Below are positions 32,496-42,156 of a stretch of 64,000 bases of DNA, piece by piece. Numbering within the stretch: position 1 is the stretch's first letter; every line of letters begins with the position of its first letter. A program made the position numbers and the translations under genes. The DNA is from Bradyrhizobium betae (GTDB lineage Bacteria > Pseudomonadota > Alphaproteobacteria > Rhizobiales > Xanthobacteraceae), in NCBI RefSeq assembly GCF_008932115.1, contig NZ_CP044543.1, forward strand, positions 2,170,001 to 2,234,000, in the 5' to 3' direction. Under the pieces are notes generated by a model. The model worked only from the letters and a program-made list of their open reading frames with translations. It made no database searches and was not told the DNA's origin.

Positions 32496-34856
32496 ATGCT
32501 TGACTACAACCAGCCGATAGATCGGGCCCGACCGGAGGCCCCGCAACCGAGGTCCCAGGCCGGCTTCAACGTGCTGGAGCTCGTCAATCTGCTCTGGCGG
32601 CGGAAGATCGCAATTGCTGCTGCCGCCCTCCTCGGCGCGACGCTTGCCGTCACCGTCGGCAAGAGCGTGACGCCCCGCTACACCGCGACCGCCCAGCTCT
32701 ATGTCGACCCACGCGAGCTTCAGCTCGTCGATCGCGAGCTCACGCCGCGCGCGCAGGACGTCTCCGGTATGTCCATGGTGGTGGAAAGCCAGGCACGCCT
32801 GATCACGTCGAACAGCGTGCTGCTCCAGGTGATCGAGCAGGCCGGTCTCGACAAGGATCCGGAATTCGGCGGCGGTGACAGCAAAAGCCTGATGTCGTCG
32901 CTGCTCGGCCTGATTGGCCTGCAGCCGCGCGCGCCCTCCGGCGCGGAGACGAAGGAAGTGCAGCTTGCGGCGCTCGATGCGCTGAACAGGCACATCACCA
33001 TCCGCAAGACCGAAAAGAGCTTCATCGTCGACATCGAGGTCTGGTCGACCGATCCGGCCAAGGCAGCGATGCTCGCCAACACGCTGACCAGCACCTACCT
33101 GGCCGAATCCCGCAACTCGCAGGCCTCGGCCGCACGGCGTGCCACCAGCGACCTATCCGGCCGGTTGAAGGAGCTGCGCGAGCGGCTGCGCAACGCCGAG
33201 ACCACACTCGCCACCTACAAAGCCCAGAACAACTTCGTCGGCACCCAGGACGCGCTGATCAGCGACCAGCAGCTCTCCGCCAGCAACCAGCGGCTTTCCG
33301 CAGCCCGCGCCGCGACAATGGACGCGCAGGCACGACTCGACCAGATCGAGGCCAGCCGCCGCACGGCAGCCGATACCGGCGCGAATTCGGAAGCACTGCA
33401 GTCGCCGACCATCGCGAATCTGCGTGCGCAATATGCCGACGCGCGCAAGAAATACGCGGAGCAGACCAGCGAGCTCGGCCCGCGTCATCCCGCGCTGCGC
33501 CAGACCGAGAAGCAGGTCGAGGATCTCAAGCGCACCATCAACGAAGAGATCGATCGCTTCGCGCAGTCCGCCAAGAACGATTTGACGCGCGCCCGCGACT
33601 TCGAAGCCTCGCTCAACCGTGCCCTGGAAGCGCAGAAGCGGCAGAGCGTGCAGCTCAGCCAGGCCTCCGTGCGCCTGCGCGAGCTCGAGCGCGAGGCCGA
33701 TGCCAGCCGCGACGTCTATCAATCCTTCCTCAAGCGCTCGCGCGAGACCGAGGAGCAGGAGACGCTCAATACCTCGGCCGCCCGCGTCATCGGCGAAGCG
33801 ACCGTGCCGCAGCGGCGATCGTTCCCGCCGGCGATGAGCATGTTCGCCATGATCGGCTTCATCCTGGGCGCGATCGCGGCGTCAGGCTGGTTCGTCGCAG
33901 CAGAATTGCTGCTGGCCGGCGCGCCCGCGCCGACCCGTCGCGAGCGCACGCCGGCGCCGGAGACTCCCCGAGCTCCAGAAACGACGCGAGCTGCGGAGGC
34001 TGCTCGACCCCAGCAGGCTACGCGAGCTCCGGAAGTGGCACAGGCTCCACCGGAACATGCCGCCCCCCCGCTGCAACCTTCGATGATCGAAAACTCCCTG
34101 ATGGAGAAGCCGCTGATCGCGCGCTTCCAGGAGGCCGACGTCATCCACACGCTGGGCGCCATTCTCGCGACCGGCGGCGGCGTCGACCTGACCCGGCTCG
34201 GCTGGCCGACGCTGCGACCCGGCTTTCCGCTGACGACGCTGCTCAACTCGTGGCGTGACATGCGCGCCGCATTGGCGCGGCGTGCCGACGGCAAGGCGAT
34301 GCCGGTCATCGCGCTCGTCGGTGCCGGAGACACGACCGGACGCAGCGTGACCGCGCTGAATTTCGCGCTCGCCGCCGCGCGTGACGGCGCCCGCGTGCTG
34401 ATGATCGACGCCGACCACCAAGCGCACCCGCTCTCGAACAAGATCAGCCGCCCCGGCAAGAGCGAGCCGAGCAGGCTCGGCTGGCTCTCGATCGGCAGCA
34501 AGGCCGCGCGCGAGATCAAGACGGTCAACGGCATCTCGGTGCTGCCGGCCGCCGAAGGTGATGCCGGCAAGGCGACGGATGCCATCCGCAAGGCGATCGA
34601 GCAGGCGCGCGCCGCCGGCGGCTATGATCTCGTGGTCCTCGACGGCCCCGCGATGCCGCTCTCGGCCGGCAGCCGCAAGCTGCTCGATGACGCCGACGCG
34701 CTGGTGGCGGTGCTGCCGACCAGCCTCGACATCAACGACAGCCTGGAAGAGATCCTGAGCATGCTCGGCCGCGCCGAGCGCAAGCTCGTCGGCGTCGTGC
34801 TCGACGAGCTCACCCCCGCAACCCAAGCGCGCCAGCGAGGCAGACAATATGCTTGA
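32496..34856 (+). CDS. Wzz/GumC-type polysaccharide co-polymerase with degenerate tyrosine-kinase domain
   Basis: A 786-residue ExoP/GumC-like protein. Residues 20-60 hold the first membrane segment after the Wzz motif (NLLWRRKIAIAAAALLGAT); about residues 60-440 are periplasmic with long coiled-coils; a second membrane segment lies near 447-475. A Pro/Ala/Thr-rich linker leads to a C-terminal BY-kinase-like domain. There the P-loop reads GAGDTTGRS (about 608-616), with Arg in place of the essential Lys; Walker A' MIDADHQ is near 635 and Walker B-like VVLDGP near 711. The C-terminal tail lacks a tyrosine cluster (it ends RQRGRQYA). It probably sets chain length and may lack kinase activity. 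Overlaps the next gene by 8 bases. Confidence 0.9.
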   Translation: MLDYNQPIDRARPEAPQPRSQAGFNVLELVNLLWRRKIAIAAAALLGATLAVTVGKSVTPRYTATAQLYVDPRELQLVDRELTPRAQDVSGMSMVVESQARLITSNSVLLQVIEQAGLDKDPEFGGGDSKSLMSSLLGLIGLQPRAPSGAETKEVQLAALDALNRHITIRKTEKSFIVDIEVWSTDPAKAAMLANTLTSTYLAESRNSQASAARRATSDLSGRLKELRERLRNAETTLATYKAQNNFVGTQDALISDQQLSASNQRLSAARAATMDAQARLDQIEASRRTAADTGANSEALQSPTIANLRAQYADARKKYAEQTSELGPRHPALRQTEKQVEDLKRTINEEIDRFAQSAKNDLTRARDFEASLNRALEAQKRQSVQLSQASVRLRELEREADASRDVYQSFLKRSRETEEQETLNTSAARVIGEATVPQRRSFPPAMSMFAMIGFILGAIAASGWFVAAELLLAGAPAPTRRERTPAPETPRAPETTRAAEAARPQQATRAPEVAQAPPEHAAPPLQPSMIENSLMEKPLIARFQEADVIHTLGAILATGGGVDLTRLGWPTLRPGFPLTTLLNSWRDMRAALARRADGKAMPVIALVGAGDTTGRSVTALNFALAAARDGARVLMIDADHQAHPLSNKISRPGKSEPSRLGWLSIGSKAAREIKTVNGISVLPAAEGDAGKATDAIRKAIEQARAAGGYDLVVLDGPAMPLSAGSRKLLDDADALVAVLPTSLDINDSLEEILSMLGRAERKLVGVVLDELTPATQARQRGRQYA

Positions 34857-35655
34857 GCGTCGCGTCAATATGGACGGCCGGGCCGCAACCGCCGATGTGC
34901 CGCGGATCACCATCGGCGGCCTTCGCATGGCCGCGCTCGACCTGGAAGCAACCGCCGATTTCATGATCGAGGCGACCGATCCCCGCAATCGCATCGGCCG
35001 ACCGCTGCATCTGACCTCGGCCAATGGCGAGGTGCTGGCACGCTGCTCGACCGAGCCGGAGACCGAACGCCTGTTTCGCGGCGCCGACCTGATCAATGCC
35101 GACGGCCAGCCGCTGGTGGCCGCCTCGAAGCTGCAATCCTGGTTTCCGCTGCCCGAGCGCGTCGCCACGACGGACCTGTTCCATGTCGTCGCGCGCAAGG
35201 CCGAAGCGGTCGGCCGCACCTTCTACATGTTCGGCGCCAGCGAAGACGAGAACGCCGCCGCGGTCGCGAATGTGCAGCGATTGTATCCGAACCTCAAGAT
35301 CGTCGGATACAGCCACGGCTATCTGCGCGGCGACGCCCTCCGCGCGAAAGTCGAGGAGATCAACGCGCTCGCGCCGGATTATCTCTGGGTCGCGCTCGGG
35401 GTGCCCAACGAGCAGGCATTCGTCGAAGAATATACCCCGCTGATGACCAATGTTGGCGTTATCAAGACATCCGGCGGCTTGTTCAACTTTTTGTCGGGCA
35501 GCCGGTCCCGCGCGCCGCAATGGATGCAGAAGGTCGGGCTCGAATGGGCCTGGCGCACATGGCTCGAGCCGCGCCGCCTGCTCTGGCGCTATTTGACCAC
35601 CAACCCTCGCGCGCTCTATCTTCTCTTCAGCCGCAACCGGCCTTTCAATCGCTGA
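34849..35655 (+). CDS. WecG/TagA/CpsF-family glycosyltransferase
   Basis: A 268-residue member of the GT26 family. The core ADLINADGQPLVAAS carries the conserved aspartate-containing motif, and YLWVALGVPNEQAFVEEY and SGGLFNFLSG are typical of the C-terminal half. Family members transfer ManNAcA, ManNAc or other sugars to lipid-linked intermediates at the inner membrane. Translation start overlaps the Wzz-like gene by 8 bases, so expression is coupled. GalE follows 19 bases downstream. Confidence 0.9.
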   Translation: MLERRVNMDGRAATADVPRITIGGLRMAALDLEATADFMIEATDPRNRIGRPLHLTSANGEVLARCSTEPETERLFRGADLINADGQPLVAASKLQSWFPLPERVATTDLFHVVARKAEAVGRTFYMFGASEDENAAAVANVQRLYPNLKIVGYSHGYLRGDALRAKVEEINALAPDYLWVALGVPNEQAFVEEYTPLMTNVGVIKTSGGLFNFLSGSRSRAPQWMQKVGLEWAWRTWLEPRRLLWRYLTTNPRALYLLFSRNRPFNR

Positions 35656-35674
35656 GAGAAGAGTACAAGACGAC

Positions 35675-36667
35675 ATGACCGACCGACCGACTGTCCTCGT
35701 CACAGGTGGCGCGGGCTATATTGGCTCGCACGCCTGCCGCGCCTTGGCCGCCGCCGGCTATCAACCCGTCGTCTACGACAATCTCTCGACGGGTCATCGC
35801 AGCTTCGTCGCCGGCCCGCTCGTGACGGGCGATCTGCTCGACGGCGCGGCGCTGGCGCGCGCCTTCGCCGACCACAAGGTCACGGCGGTGATGCATTTCG
35901 CGGCCGCCAGCCTCGTCGGCGAGTCCATGACCGACCCGCAGAAATATTACATCAACAATGTGCAGGGCACGCTGTCGCTGTTGCAGGCGATGCGCAACGC
36001 GGGCTGCCAGCGCATCGTGTTCTCCTCGACCGGCGCCGTCTACGGCAACGCCGATTCCAAGGAGCTGCCGGAAGACTTCCCCTGTGCGCCGATCAACCCT
36101 TACGGCGCGTCGAAATGGATGATCGAGCGCATGCTGGCCGATTATCGCGCGGCCTACGGCTTCGGCGCGTTCTGCCTGCGCTATTTCAACGCCAGCGGCG
36201 CCGATCCGGCCGGCGGCATCGGCGAGCTGCGTGACAACGAGACCCATCTCATTCCGCGCGCCATGATGGCGCTGCAAGGCCATGTCGATTTCGCCGTGTT
36301 CGGCGACGACTACGACACGCCCGACGGCACCGCGATCCGCGACTACATCCATGTCACGGACCTCGCCGCGGCGCATGTCGCCGCGCTGAAGCTGCTGGAG
36401 ACGGGACATGCCGGCGACAGCTTCAATCTCGGCACCGGCTCCGGCTTTTCGGTGCGCGAGATCCTGAACGCCATCAGGGAGGAAACCGGGCGCGAGGTAC
36501 CGCACACCATGAAGCCGCGCCGCGCCGGCGATCCCACCTATCTGGTCGCCGATGCCTCCGCCGCGCGCAAAGTGCTGAATTTCGTGCCGCGTCATTCCGA
36601 TCTCGCCACAGTGATCAGGACCGCCTGGGCCTGGCACCAGAAGGCGCATCCGCTCAGGTCGCGCTAA
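35675..36667 (+). CDS. galE: UDP-glucose 4-epimerase
   Basis: A 330-residue extended short-chain dehydrogenase/reductase. The NAD motif TGGAGYIGSH is at residues 9-18, the catalytic Ser/Thr in FSSTGAVYG and Y143-x3-K147 in YGASK. The C-terminal half has the RYFNASGADP and YIHVTDLAAAHV segments of GalE. It interconverts UDP-glucose and UDP-galactose, supplying galactose for the polysaccharide. Third gene of the wzz-wecG-galE group, ending seven bases from the convergent GAF/GGDEF/EAL gene. Confidence 0.93.
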   Translation: MTDRPTVLVTGGAGYIGSHACRALAAAGYQPVVYDNLSTGHRSFVAGPLVTGDLLDGAALARAFADHKVTAVMHFAAASLVGESMTDPQKYYINNVQGTLSLLQAMRNAGCQRIVFSSTGAVYGNADSKELPEDFPCAPINPYGASKWMIERMLADYRAAYGFGAFCLRYFNASGADPAGGIGELRDNETHLIPRAMMALQGHVDFAVFGDDYDTPDGTAIRDYIHVTDLAAAHVAALKLLETGHAGDSFNLGTGSGFSVREILNAIREETGREVPHTMKPRRAGDPTYLVADASAARKVLNFVPRHSDLATVIRTAWAWHQKAHPLRSR

Positions 36668-36673
36668 AGCGCG

Positions 36674-39600
36674 CTAGCTGAAGACGCGTTTCAGCCGTGA
36701 CGCCGCGGCTTCCTGCGCCACCAGATCCGGCTCCGGCTGGAGCGGTGGCGCGACCGGCAGCACCATCGGCCGCAGCAGCTCGGCCATCTGCCTGGCCGGG
36801 AGCGGCTTCGAGATCAGGAAGCCCTGCATCTCGTCGCAGCCATGGCTGCGCAGGAACGCCTCCTGCTCGGCATTCTCAACACCCTCGGCGACGACGGTCA
36901 TGCCGAGCGCCTTGCCCATGCTGATGATCGCCTGCGCGATCGCCTGGTCCTCCGAATCCTGCGGCAGATCGCGCACGAAGGAGCGATCGATCTTGATCGT
37001 GTCGATCGGGAAGTGCTTCATCAGCGACATCGACGAATAGCCGGTGCCGAAATCGTCGATGGCCAGCCGAATGCCGCGGCTCTGGATGGCGTCGAGCACC
37101 TTGAGCGCGCGCCCGACATTGCGCATCATCATGCTCTCGGTGACCTCCAGCTGGAGCAGCACCGGCGACATGCCGGAGGCCGCCAGCGCCTCGTCGACGT
37201 CCTGCAACAGATGTTCGTCGACAAACTGTCGCGGCGAGAGATTGACCGCCATCGACACCGGGAGCAGGCCGCGGCGCTGCCAGGCCATCGCCTGCGCGCA
37301 GGCCTCCCTCACGACCCAGCGGCCGATCGGCACGATCAGGCCGGTTTCCTCGGCGAGCGGAATGAACTGCGCCGGAGAGACGTTGCCGAGTTCCGGATGG
37401 GCCCAGCGCAACAATGCTTCGACGCCGGTGATCTGACCGGTCTCCATATCGACCTTGGGCTGGTAGTTCAGCGAGAACTGCTCGCGCTCGAGCGCCCGGC
37501 GCAGTGCGCTTTCCAGCGACAGGCGTTCGATCGACTGCGTCTTCACTTCCTTGGAGAAGAAGCGATAGCCGTTCTTGCCATCTTCCTTGGCAAGATACAT
37601 CGCCATGTCGGCGTTCTTGGTCAGCGTCTGCGCGTCGGAGCCGTTGGTCGGATACATCGCGATGCCGATCGAGGCGGTGGTGTGGCACTCGTGGCCGGCA
37701 AGCTCCATGGGCTCGCCGAGCGCGGTCAACAGCCCAGCCGCGATGCGCTGGACGTCGTCGATCTCGCCGCACTGGTCGAGGATCACCACGAACTCGTCGC
37801 CGCCGAGGCGCGCCACCACGTCGCTGGCCCGCAGCGCGCTGCGCAGCCGGTTCGCCACTTCGAGCAGGAGCAGGTCGCCGGCCTCGTGACCCAGCGAATC
37901 ATTGATGACCTTGAAGCGGTCGAGATCGATGAACAGCACTGCGAAGCGGTGGTCGTGGTGCTGGGCTTCGTCGATCGCCTTGCGGAGCAGCCCGTTGAAA
38001 GTCTCGCGGTTCGGCAGGTCGGTCAGGCTGTCGTGGGAGGCGAGGTACTCGATCCTCTCGTCCGCCTCGTTCTTTGCGTCGGCGCGATCGAAATTCTCCA
38101 TCGCAAAGGAGACGTTGTCGGCAAGACGCTGCAGCAGTTCGACGAATTCGGCCGTGAAGGTCTCCTGCTCGGTCGACATGTAGATCATGACGCCGACCGC
38201 GTGATCGTGCGTGATCAGTGGAAACGCCGCGCCGGAGCGCGCGCCGTCACCTTGCAGGACGGTATGGAAGGCGCTTACACGGCTGTCATTGACATAGTCG
38301 TTGCTGATACAGGGCCGCCGGGTGCGGAACGCCGTGCCGCTCATGCCACGGCCCTCGGGCCGATCGGCATCGACGGAGAGGCGGACGTTACGGGTGGTCT
38401 CGGCGGACGGCCCCGCAGTCGCGACGATCGCGAGCTGATCGCTGTCGGGCCTCGCCAGCGCGATTGTCGTCGAAGTGAACTTGCCACCGGTCGACGCGGC
38501 CTGACAGACGAGATCGAACAGCTCGGCACGCGATTTGGCTCGAACGATCGCCTCGTTGGTATCGCTCAACGCCGCGAACATGCGCGTCAGGCGCTCCTTC
38601 TGCGCCTCGGTCCGCGCCCGTTCCTCGGCCCGGTCGAGATTGTCGAGCGCAAAGGACACGTTCTCGGCCAGCCGTCCCAGGAGCTGGATGAGATCAGGCG
38701 TGAATGTGCCTTCGTCCGGCGACAGGAACAGCAGGATGCCGACTGCGTCGGTGCCGTTTTTCATCAAGGGGAAGCAGCCGCCGGACTTCGTTCCCTGATC
38801 CCGCGCGATACGACGCCAATGCGTCGCACGAATGTCGGTGAGGAGCTCGTTCGAGACGCAAGGCGCCCTGGTGCGGAACGCAGTGCCGGCCAGCCCTTGC
38901 CCTTCAGGTTCGTCGGCGGACGTCGCGAAACGCCATTTCTCGACGTGACTGCGGCATTCGCCCTTGGTGACGGCGACGTCGAGATGCCGCCCTGTAGAAT
39001 CGATCATGGCGATAGTGGCGGATGTGAATGTGCCGCCGAGCACGGCGGCTTCGCAGACGGCTTCGAACAACTCGGCGCGGCTCTTCACCCGCATGATCGC
39101 TTCGTTGGTCGCGCTCAGCGCCTCCAACATGCCCCGAAGACGATTGCGCTGCATCTCCGCCTTCGCCTTCTCGTCGGCGCGATCGAAATTCTCGAGCGCG
39201 AAGGCGACATTCGCCTGGAGCCGCTGCAGCAGTTCGACGAACTCCCGCGTAAACGTATCTCGCTCCGGGGAATTGAACAGGAACACCCCTTCGACACGAT
39301 CACCGTTGAACAGCGGAAGCGCCGCGGAGGATGCGATGCCGTTACGGCGGGCGCTGGCGTGCCAGGGCCTGATGCGGTCGTCGGACAGCACATCGTTGCT
39401 GACAGCAGGCTGGCGCGTCCGGAATGCGGTTCCCGTCAGCCCCCGGCCTTCTGGCACCTGATCGGACGTGGAGAACTTGAAGGTGCGGACCGTATCCGCA
39501 TTCGGCCCATAACAGGCAACGACGCGGAGCAGCTCGGCATCGTCATCGACGAGCGCGATGTTGGCCGAGGTGAACTTGGCTCCCTTCGCCGTTGCTTCGC

Positions 39601-40789
39601 AGACCAGATCGAACAGCTCGGAGCGGGACCGCGCCCGCAGAATAGCTCCGTTGGTGGCGCTCAGCGCCGCGTACATGCGCGCGAGGCGATCTTCCTCCGC
39701 GGAGATCCGGGCCTTTTCGGACTCACGATCGAAATTGTCGATGGCAAAGCAGAGGTTCTCCGCGATGCGCAACATCAGCGCGACGATCTCTTCGTCGTTG
39801 GCCCAGGACGGGCTGACGAACGACAGGATGACCCCGATGCTCTGGCCATGCTTGATGAGCGGAGCCGCGATGCAAGCGGTAACGCCGGTGTTGACGCTGG
39901 CCTGCTCCCACGGCGTTCCCTTGGTGCGACGCGCAAGATCGCTTTCGACAAACGGCTTCTGCGTACGGAACACCTCTCCGGAAATGCCGCGGCCATAGGG
40001 ATTTTCGGGATCGACGGAGTAGTGGGTCCGGGCCACAAGCTCCAGGTTCTCACCGGTGCCCGCGACGGGCTTCAGCCAATGGGAATCCGGCTCCTTCAGC
40101 AGGACGAAAGTCGCCAGCGACTTGCCGCCGTGCACGGACGCGTCGCATACCAGCTGGTACAGCTCCTGTTCGGTTCTTGCATGCAGGATGGCTTCGTTGG
40201 TCGCGCTGAGCGCACCGAACATGCGGTTGAGGCGACGCGTCGCGCGCTCGCTGGCCTGCCGCGCGGTCTCGCGTGCGAAATTGTCCAGCGCATACGAAAT
40301 ATTGGCCGACATGCGCTCGAACAGAGACACCATCTGCGCATCGAGCGAGTCGGCCTCGCTGCGGGTCACGAACAGCACGCCGACGCTCTTGCCGTTGCAG
40401 AGCAGCGGCAGCGCCGCCGCAGCACCGACATGCGCCTTGACCGCGCCCTCGCGCCAGGCCAGCGAGCGCGGGTCGTTCAGGAAATCGTTGCTGATGCAGA
40501 GCTTCCGGCTGCGAAACGCTTCACCGCCAACGCCTGAGCCCTGCGGCGTGCCGGATTCCGTGGTGATTTCGATTGTGCTGAGCCGCGCAACGTCGTCGCC
40601 GCAACCGGCGGCAAAACGCAGCCGACGGCCGTCCGGCTCCACCAGGAACACGGCGACGGCCATGAAGTCCCCACTCGAAAACCCGGCGTCGCAGACCTTC
40701 TGGTACAGCTCGTCCGGCGATTTCGCATAGAGGATCGCTTCGTTGATGGCGCTCAACGCTGCAAGTGTGCGCGCGAGGGTCGTCTGCAC
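36674..40789 (-). CDS. Five-GAF sensor with GGDEF and EAL domains (c-di-GMP enzyme)
   Basis: A 1371-residue cytoplasmic protein without membrane segments. Five GAF-like units of about 180 residues follow one another (starting near residues 9, 191, 373, 553 and 735), each opening with a LSATNEAI-like stretch and holding an R-x-x-x-P-x-x-S/E-N-D motif. The diguanylate cyclase domain starts near 914 (LASHDSLTDLPNRETF), with an intact GGDEF near 996 and an RASD inhibition site nine residues before it. The phosphodiesterase domain has EALLRW near 1125 and DDFGTGYSS near 1250. Both output motifs look intact, so it may make or break c-di-GMP. Monocistronic; convergent with galE. Confidence 0.93.
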   Translation of the reverse strand: MQTTLARTLAALSAINEAILYAKSPDELYQKVCDAGFSSGDFMAVAVFLVEPDGRRLRFAAGCGDDVARLSTIEITTESGTPQGSGVGGEAFRSRKLCISNDFLNDPRSLAWREGAVKAHVGAAAALPLLCNGKSVGVLFVTRSEADSLDAQMVSLFERMSANISYALDNFARETARQASERATRRLNRMFGALSATNEAILHARTEQELYQLVCDASVHGGKSLATFVLLKEPDSHWLKPVAGTGENLELVARTHYSVDPENPYGRGISGEVFRTQKPFVESDLARRTKGTPWEQASVNTGVTACIAAPLIKHGQSIGVILSFVSPSWANDEEIVALMLRIAENLCFAIDNFDRESEKARISAEEDRLARMYAALSATNGAILRARSRSELFDLVCEATAKGAKFTSANIALVDDDAELLRVVACYGPNADTVRTFKFSTSDQVPEGRGLTGTAFRTRQPAVSNDVLSDDRIRPWHASARRNGIASSAALPLFNGDRVEGVFLFNSPERDTFTREFVELLQRLQANVAFALENFDRADEKAKAEMQRNRLRGMLEALSATNEAIMRVKSRAELFEAVCEAAVLGGTFTSATIAMIDSTGRHLDVAVTKGECRSHVEKWRFATSADEPEGQGLAGTAFRTRAPCVSNELLTDIRATHWRRIARDQGTKSGGCFPLMKNGTDAVGILLFLSPDEGTFTPDLIQLLGRLAENVSFALDNLDRAEERARTEAQKERLTRMFAALSDTNEAIVRAKSRAELFDLVCQAASTGGKFTSTTIALARPDSDQLAIVATAGPSAETTRNVRLSVDADRPEGRGMSGTAFRTRRPCISNDYVNDSRVSAFHTVLQGDGARSGAAFPLITHDHAVGVMIYMSTEQETFTAEFVELLQRLADNVSFAMENFDRADAKNEADERIEYLASHDSLTDLPNRETFNGLLRKAIDEAQHHDHRFAVLFIDLDRFKVINDSLGHEAGDLLLLEVANRLRSALRASDVVARLGGDEFVVILDQCGEIDDVQRIAAGLLTALGEPMELAGHECHTTASIGIAMYPTNGSDAQTLTKNADMAMYLAKEDGKNGYRFFSKEVKTQSIERLSLESALRRALEREQFSLNYQPKVDMETGQITGVEALLRWAHPELGNVSPAQFIPLAEETGLIVPIGRWVVREACAQAMAWQRRGLLPVSMAVNLSPRQFVDEHLLQDVDEALAASGMSPVLLQLEVTESMMMRNVGRALKVLDAIQSRGIRLAIDDFGTGYSSMSLMKHFPIDTIKIDRSFVRDLPQDSEDQAIAQAIISMGKALGMTVVAEGVENAEQEAFLRSHGCDEMQGFLISKPLPARQMAELLRPMVLPVAPPLQPEPDLVAQEAAASRLKRVFS

Positions 40790-41082
40790 GATCTCAACTC
40801 CCGGGCATTTCTGCCTCTTTATCCCGGGTACTTCATGAACGGAGATCGCCTAAGTGGTCGTTATTGCACACCGCAAACCATCGATCAAAGTGAACGAGCT
40901 GCGAACGACTGGCGTCAAGCTGTCTGGAATGCCGCCCTACGGGAGGAATCGTCGACCAAAGGCGCGGTCTCTTTACGAATTTGCAGCCCTGTATTGGTTT
41001 ACGAGAGATTGATATCGCTCCCGCGCTTTGAGACGATGGCTCCCAACAACCGCCCACCAAGGGCGACGACAGAGGGAACGCC

Positions 41083-42135
41083 ATGCCGATCGTTACGGCC
41101 GACCGCCTCACGCGCATCGGCGCCGCACTGCTCCGTGCCGCCGGCGCCTCCGAGGAAGAAGCCGATGCGGTCGCCGTCGGATGCGTCAACGCCAATCTCG
41201 CGGGCCACGACTCCCACGGCGTGATCGCGGTCCCCACCTACATCGACCGCATCCAGGCCGGACACATCGTTCCCGGCGCCAAATGGTCCATCGTCCAGGA
41301 ATCACCGACCACGACCGTGATCGACGGCCATTGGGGCTTCGGCTTCCACGTCAACGCCAAGGCGATGGCGTTGACGATCGAGAAGGCCAGGACGGCGAAT
41401 GTCGCCGCCTGCACCGTGTTCCGGCAAAGCCATGTCGGCCGCCTCGCCGCCTATCCGCTGATGGCGATGCGCGAAGGCATGATCGGGATTGCAACCGCGG
41501 ATTCCGGCCGCTCGCCGAAGCATGTGGCTCCGTTCGGCGGCAAGGAAGCACGGCTCGGCACCAACCCGATCTCGATCGCGGTGCCGTCCGATCTCGACGC
41601 ACCGTTCTATCTGGACATGGCGACCTCGGCGGTCGCCGCCGGCAAGATCCAGCTCGCCGTCGCGCGCGGCGAGGACATACCCACCGGATGGATCATCGAC
41701 GCCGAGGGACGGCACACCACCGACCCGACCCAATATCGCAAGGGCGGCGCGCTGCTGCCGCTCGGCGGCACCGAAGGTTACAAGGGCAGCGGTCTCGCCG
41801 CGATGGTCGAGGTGCTCTGCGGCCTGCTCACAGGTCTCGGTTTCGGCGTCGAGCCCACCGGGCGACACAATGACGGCTGCTTCATGGCGGTGTTCAACGT
41901 CGCCGCGTTCCGCCCGCTGAAGGAATTCAAGCGCGAGGTCGCCGAGTTCGCGCAGTACCTGAAATCGACGCCGCCCTCCGAGGGCAGCAAGGGCGTCTAC
42001 TATCCCGGCGAGATCGAGGGACTGCGCGAGCAGCAGCGTCTGCGCGACGGCATCGAGATCGAGGATGCGACCTGGGACAAGATACGCGCGCTGGCGCGCG
42101 ACTACAGGCTCGACACAGTGCTCGATCTGGCCTGA
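41083..42135 (+). CDS. Ldh2/malate-lactate dehydrogenase family oxidoreductase
   Basis: A 350-residue NAD(P)-dependent dehydrogenase of the Ldh2/AllD/YlbC type. HDSHGV near residues 45-50 carries the catalytic histidine region, and the SRHNDG-like stretch (GRHNDGCFM) lies near the C-terminus. Members reduce or oxidise 2-oxo/2-hydroxy acids such as malate, ureidoglycolate, sulfolactate or 2,3-diketogulonate; the substrate is unclear. AGGGAACG precedes the start. The two following genes lie 21 and 15 bases downstream, so this is the first gene of a probable three-gene operon. Confidence 0.88.
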   Translation: MPIVTADRLTRIGAALLRAAGASEEEADAVAVGCVNANLAGHDSHGVIAVPTYIDRIQAGHIVPGAKWSIVQESPTTTVIDGHWGFGFHVNAKAMALTIEKARTANVAACTVFRQSHVGRLAAYPLMAMREGMIGIATADSGRSPKHVAPFGGKEARLGTNPISIAVPSDLDAPFYLDMATSAVAAGKIQLAVARGEDIPTGWIIDAEGRHTTDPTQYRKGGALLPLGGTEGYKGSGLAAMVEVLCGLLTGLGFGVEPTGRHNDGCFMAVFNVAAFRPLKEFKREVAEFAQYLKSTPPSEGSKGVYYPGEIEGLREQQRLRDGIEIEDATWDKIRALARDYRLDTVLDLA

Positions 42136-42156
42136 CGGAATCGGGAGAACAGCAGC

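Noticed and set aside
36842-40537. A 1231-codon open frame on the plus strand, antisense to the GAF/GGDEF/EAL gene
   Set aside because: Its composition is Arg/His/Glu-rich and typical of the antisense of GC-rich coding DNA. It has no domain or ribosome binding site, while the minus strand encodes clear domains.
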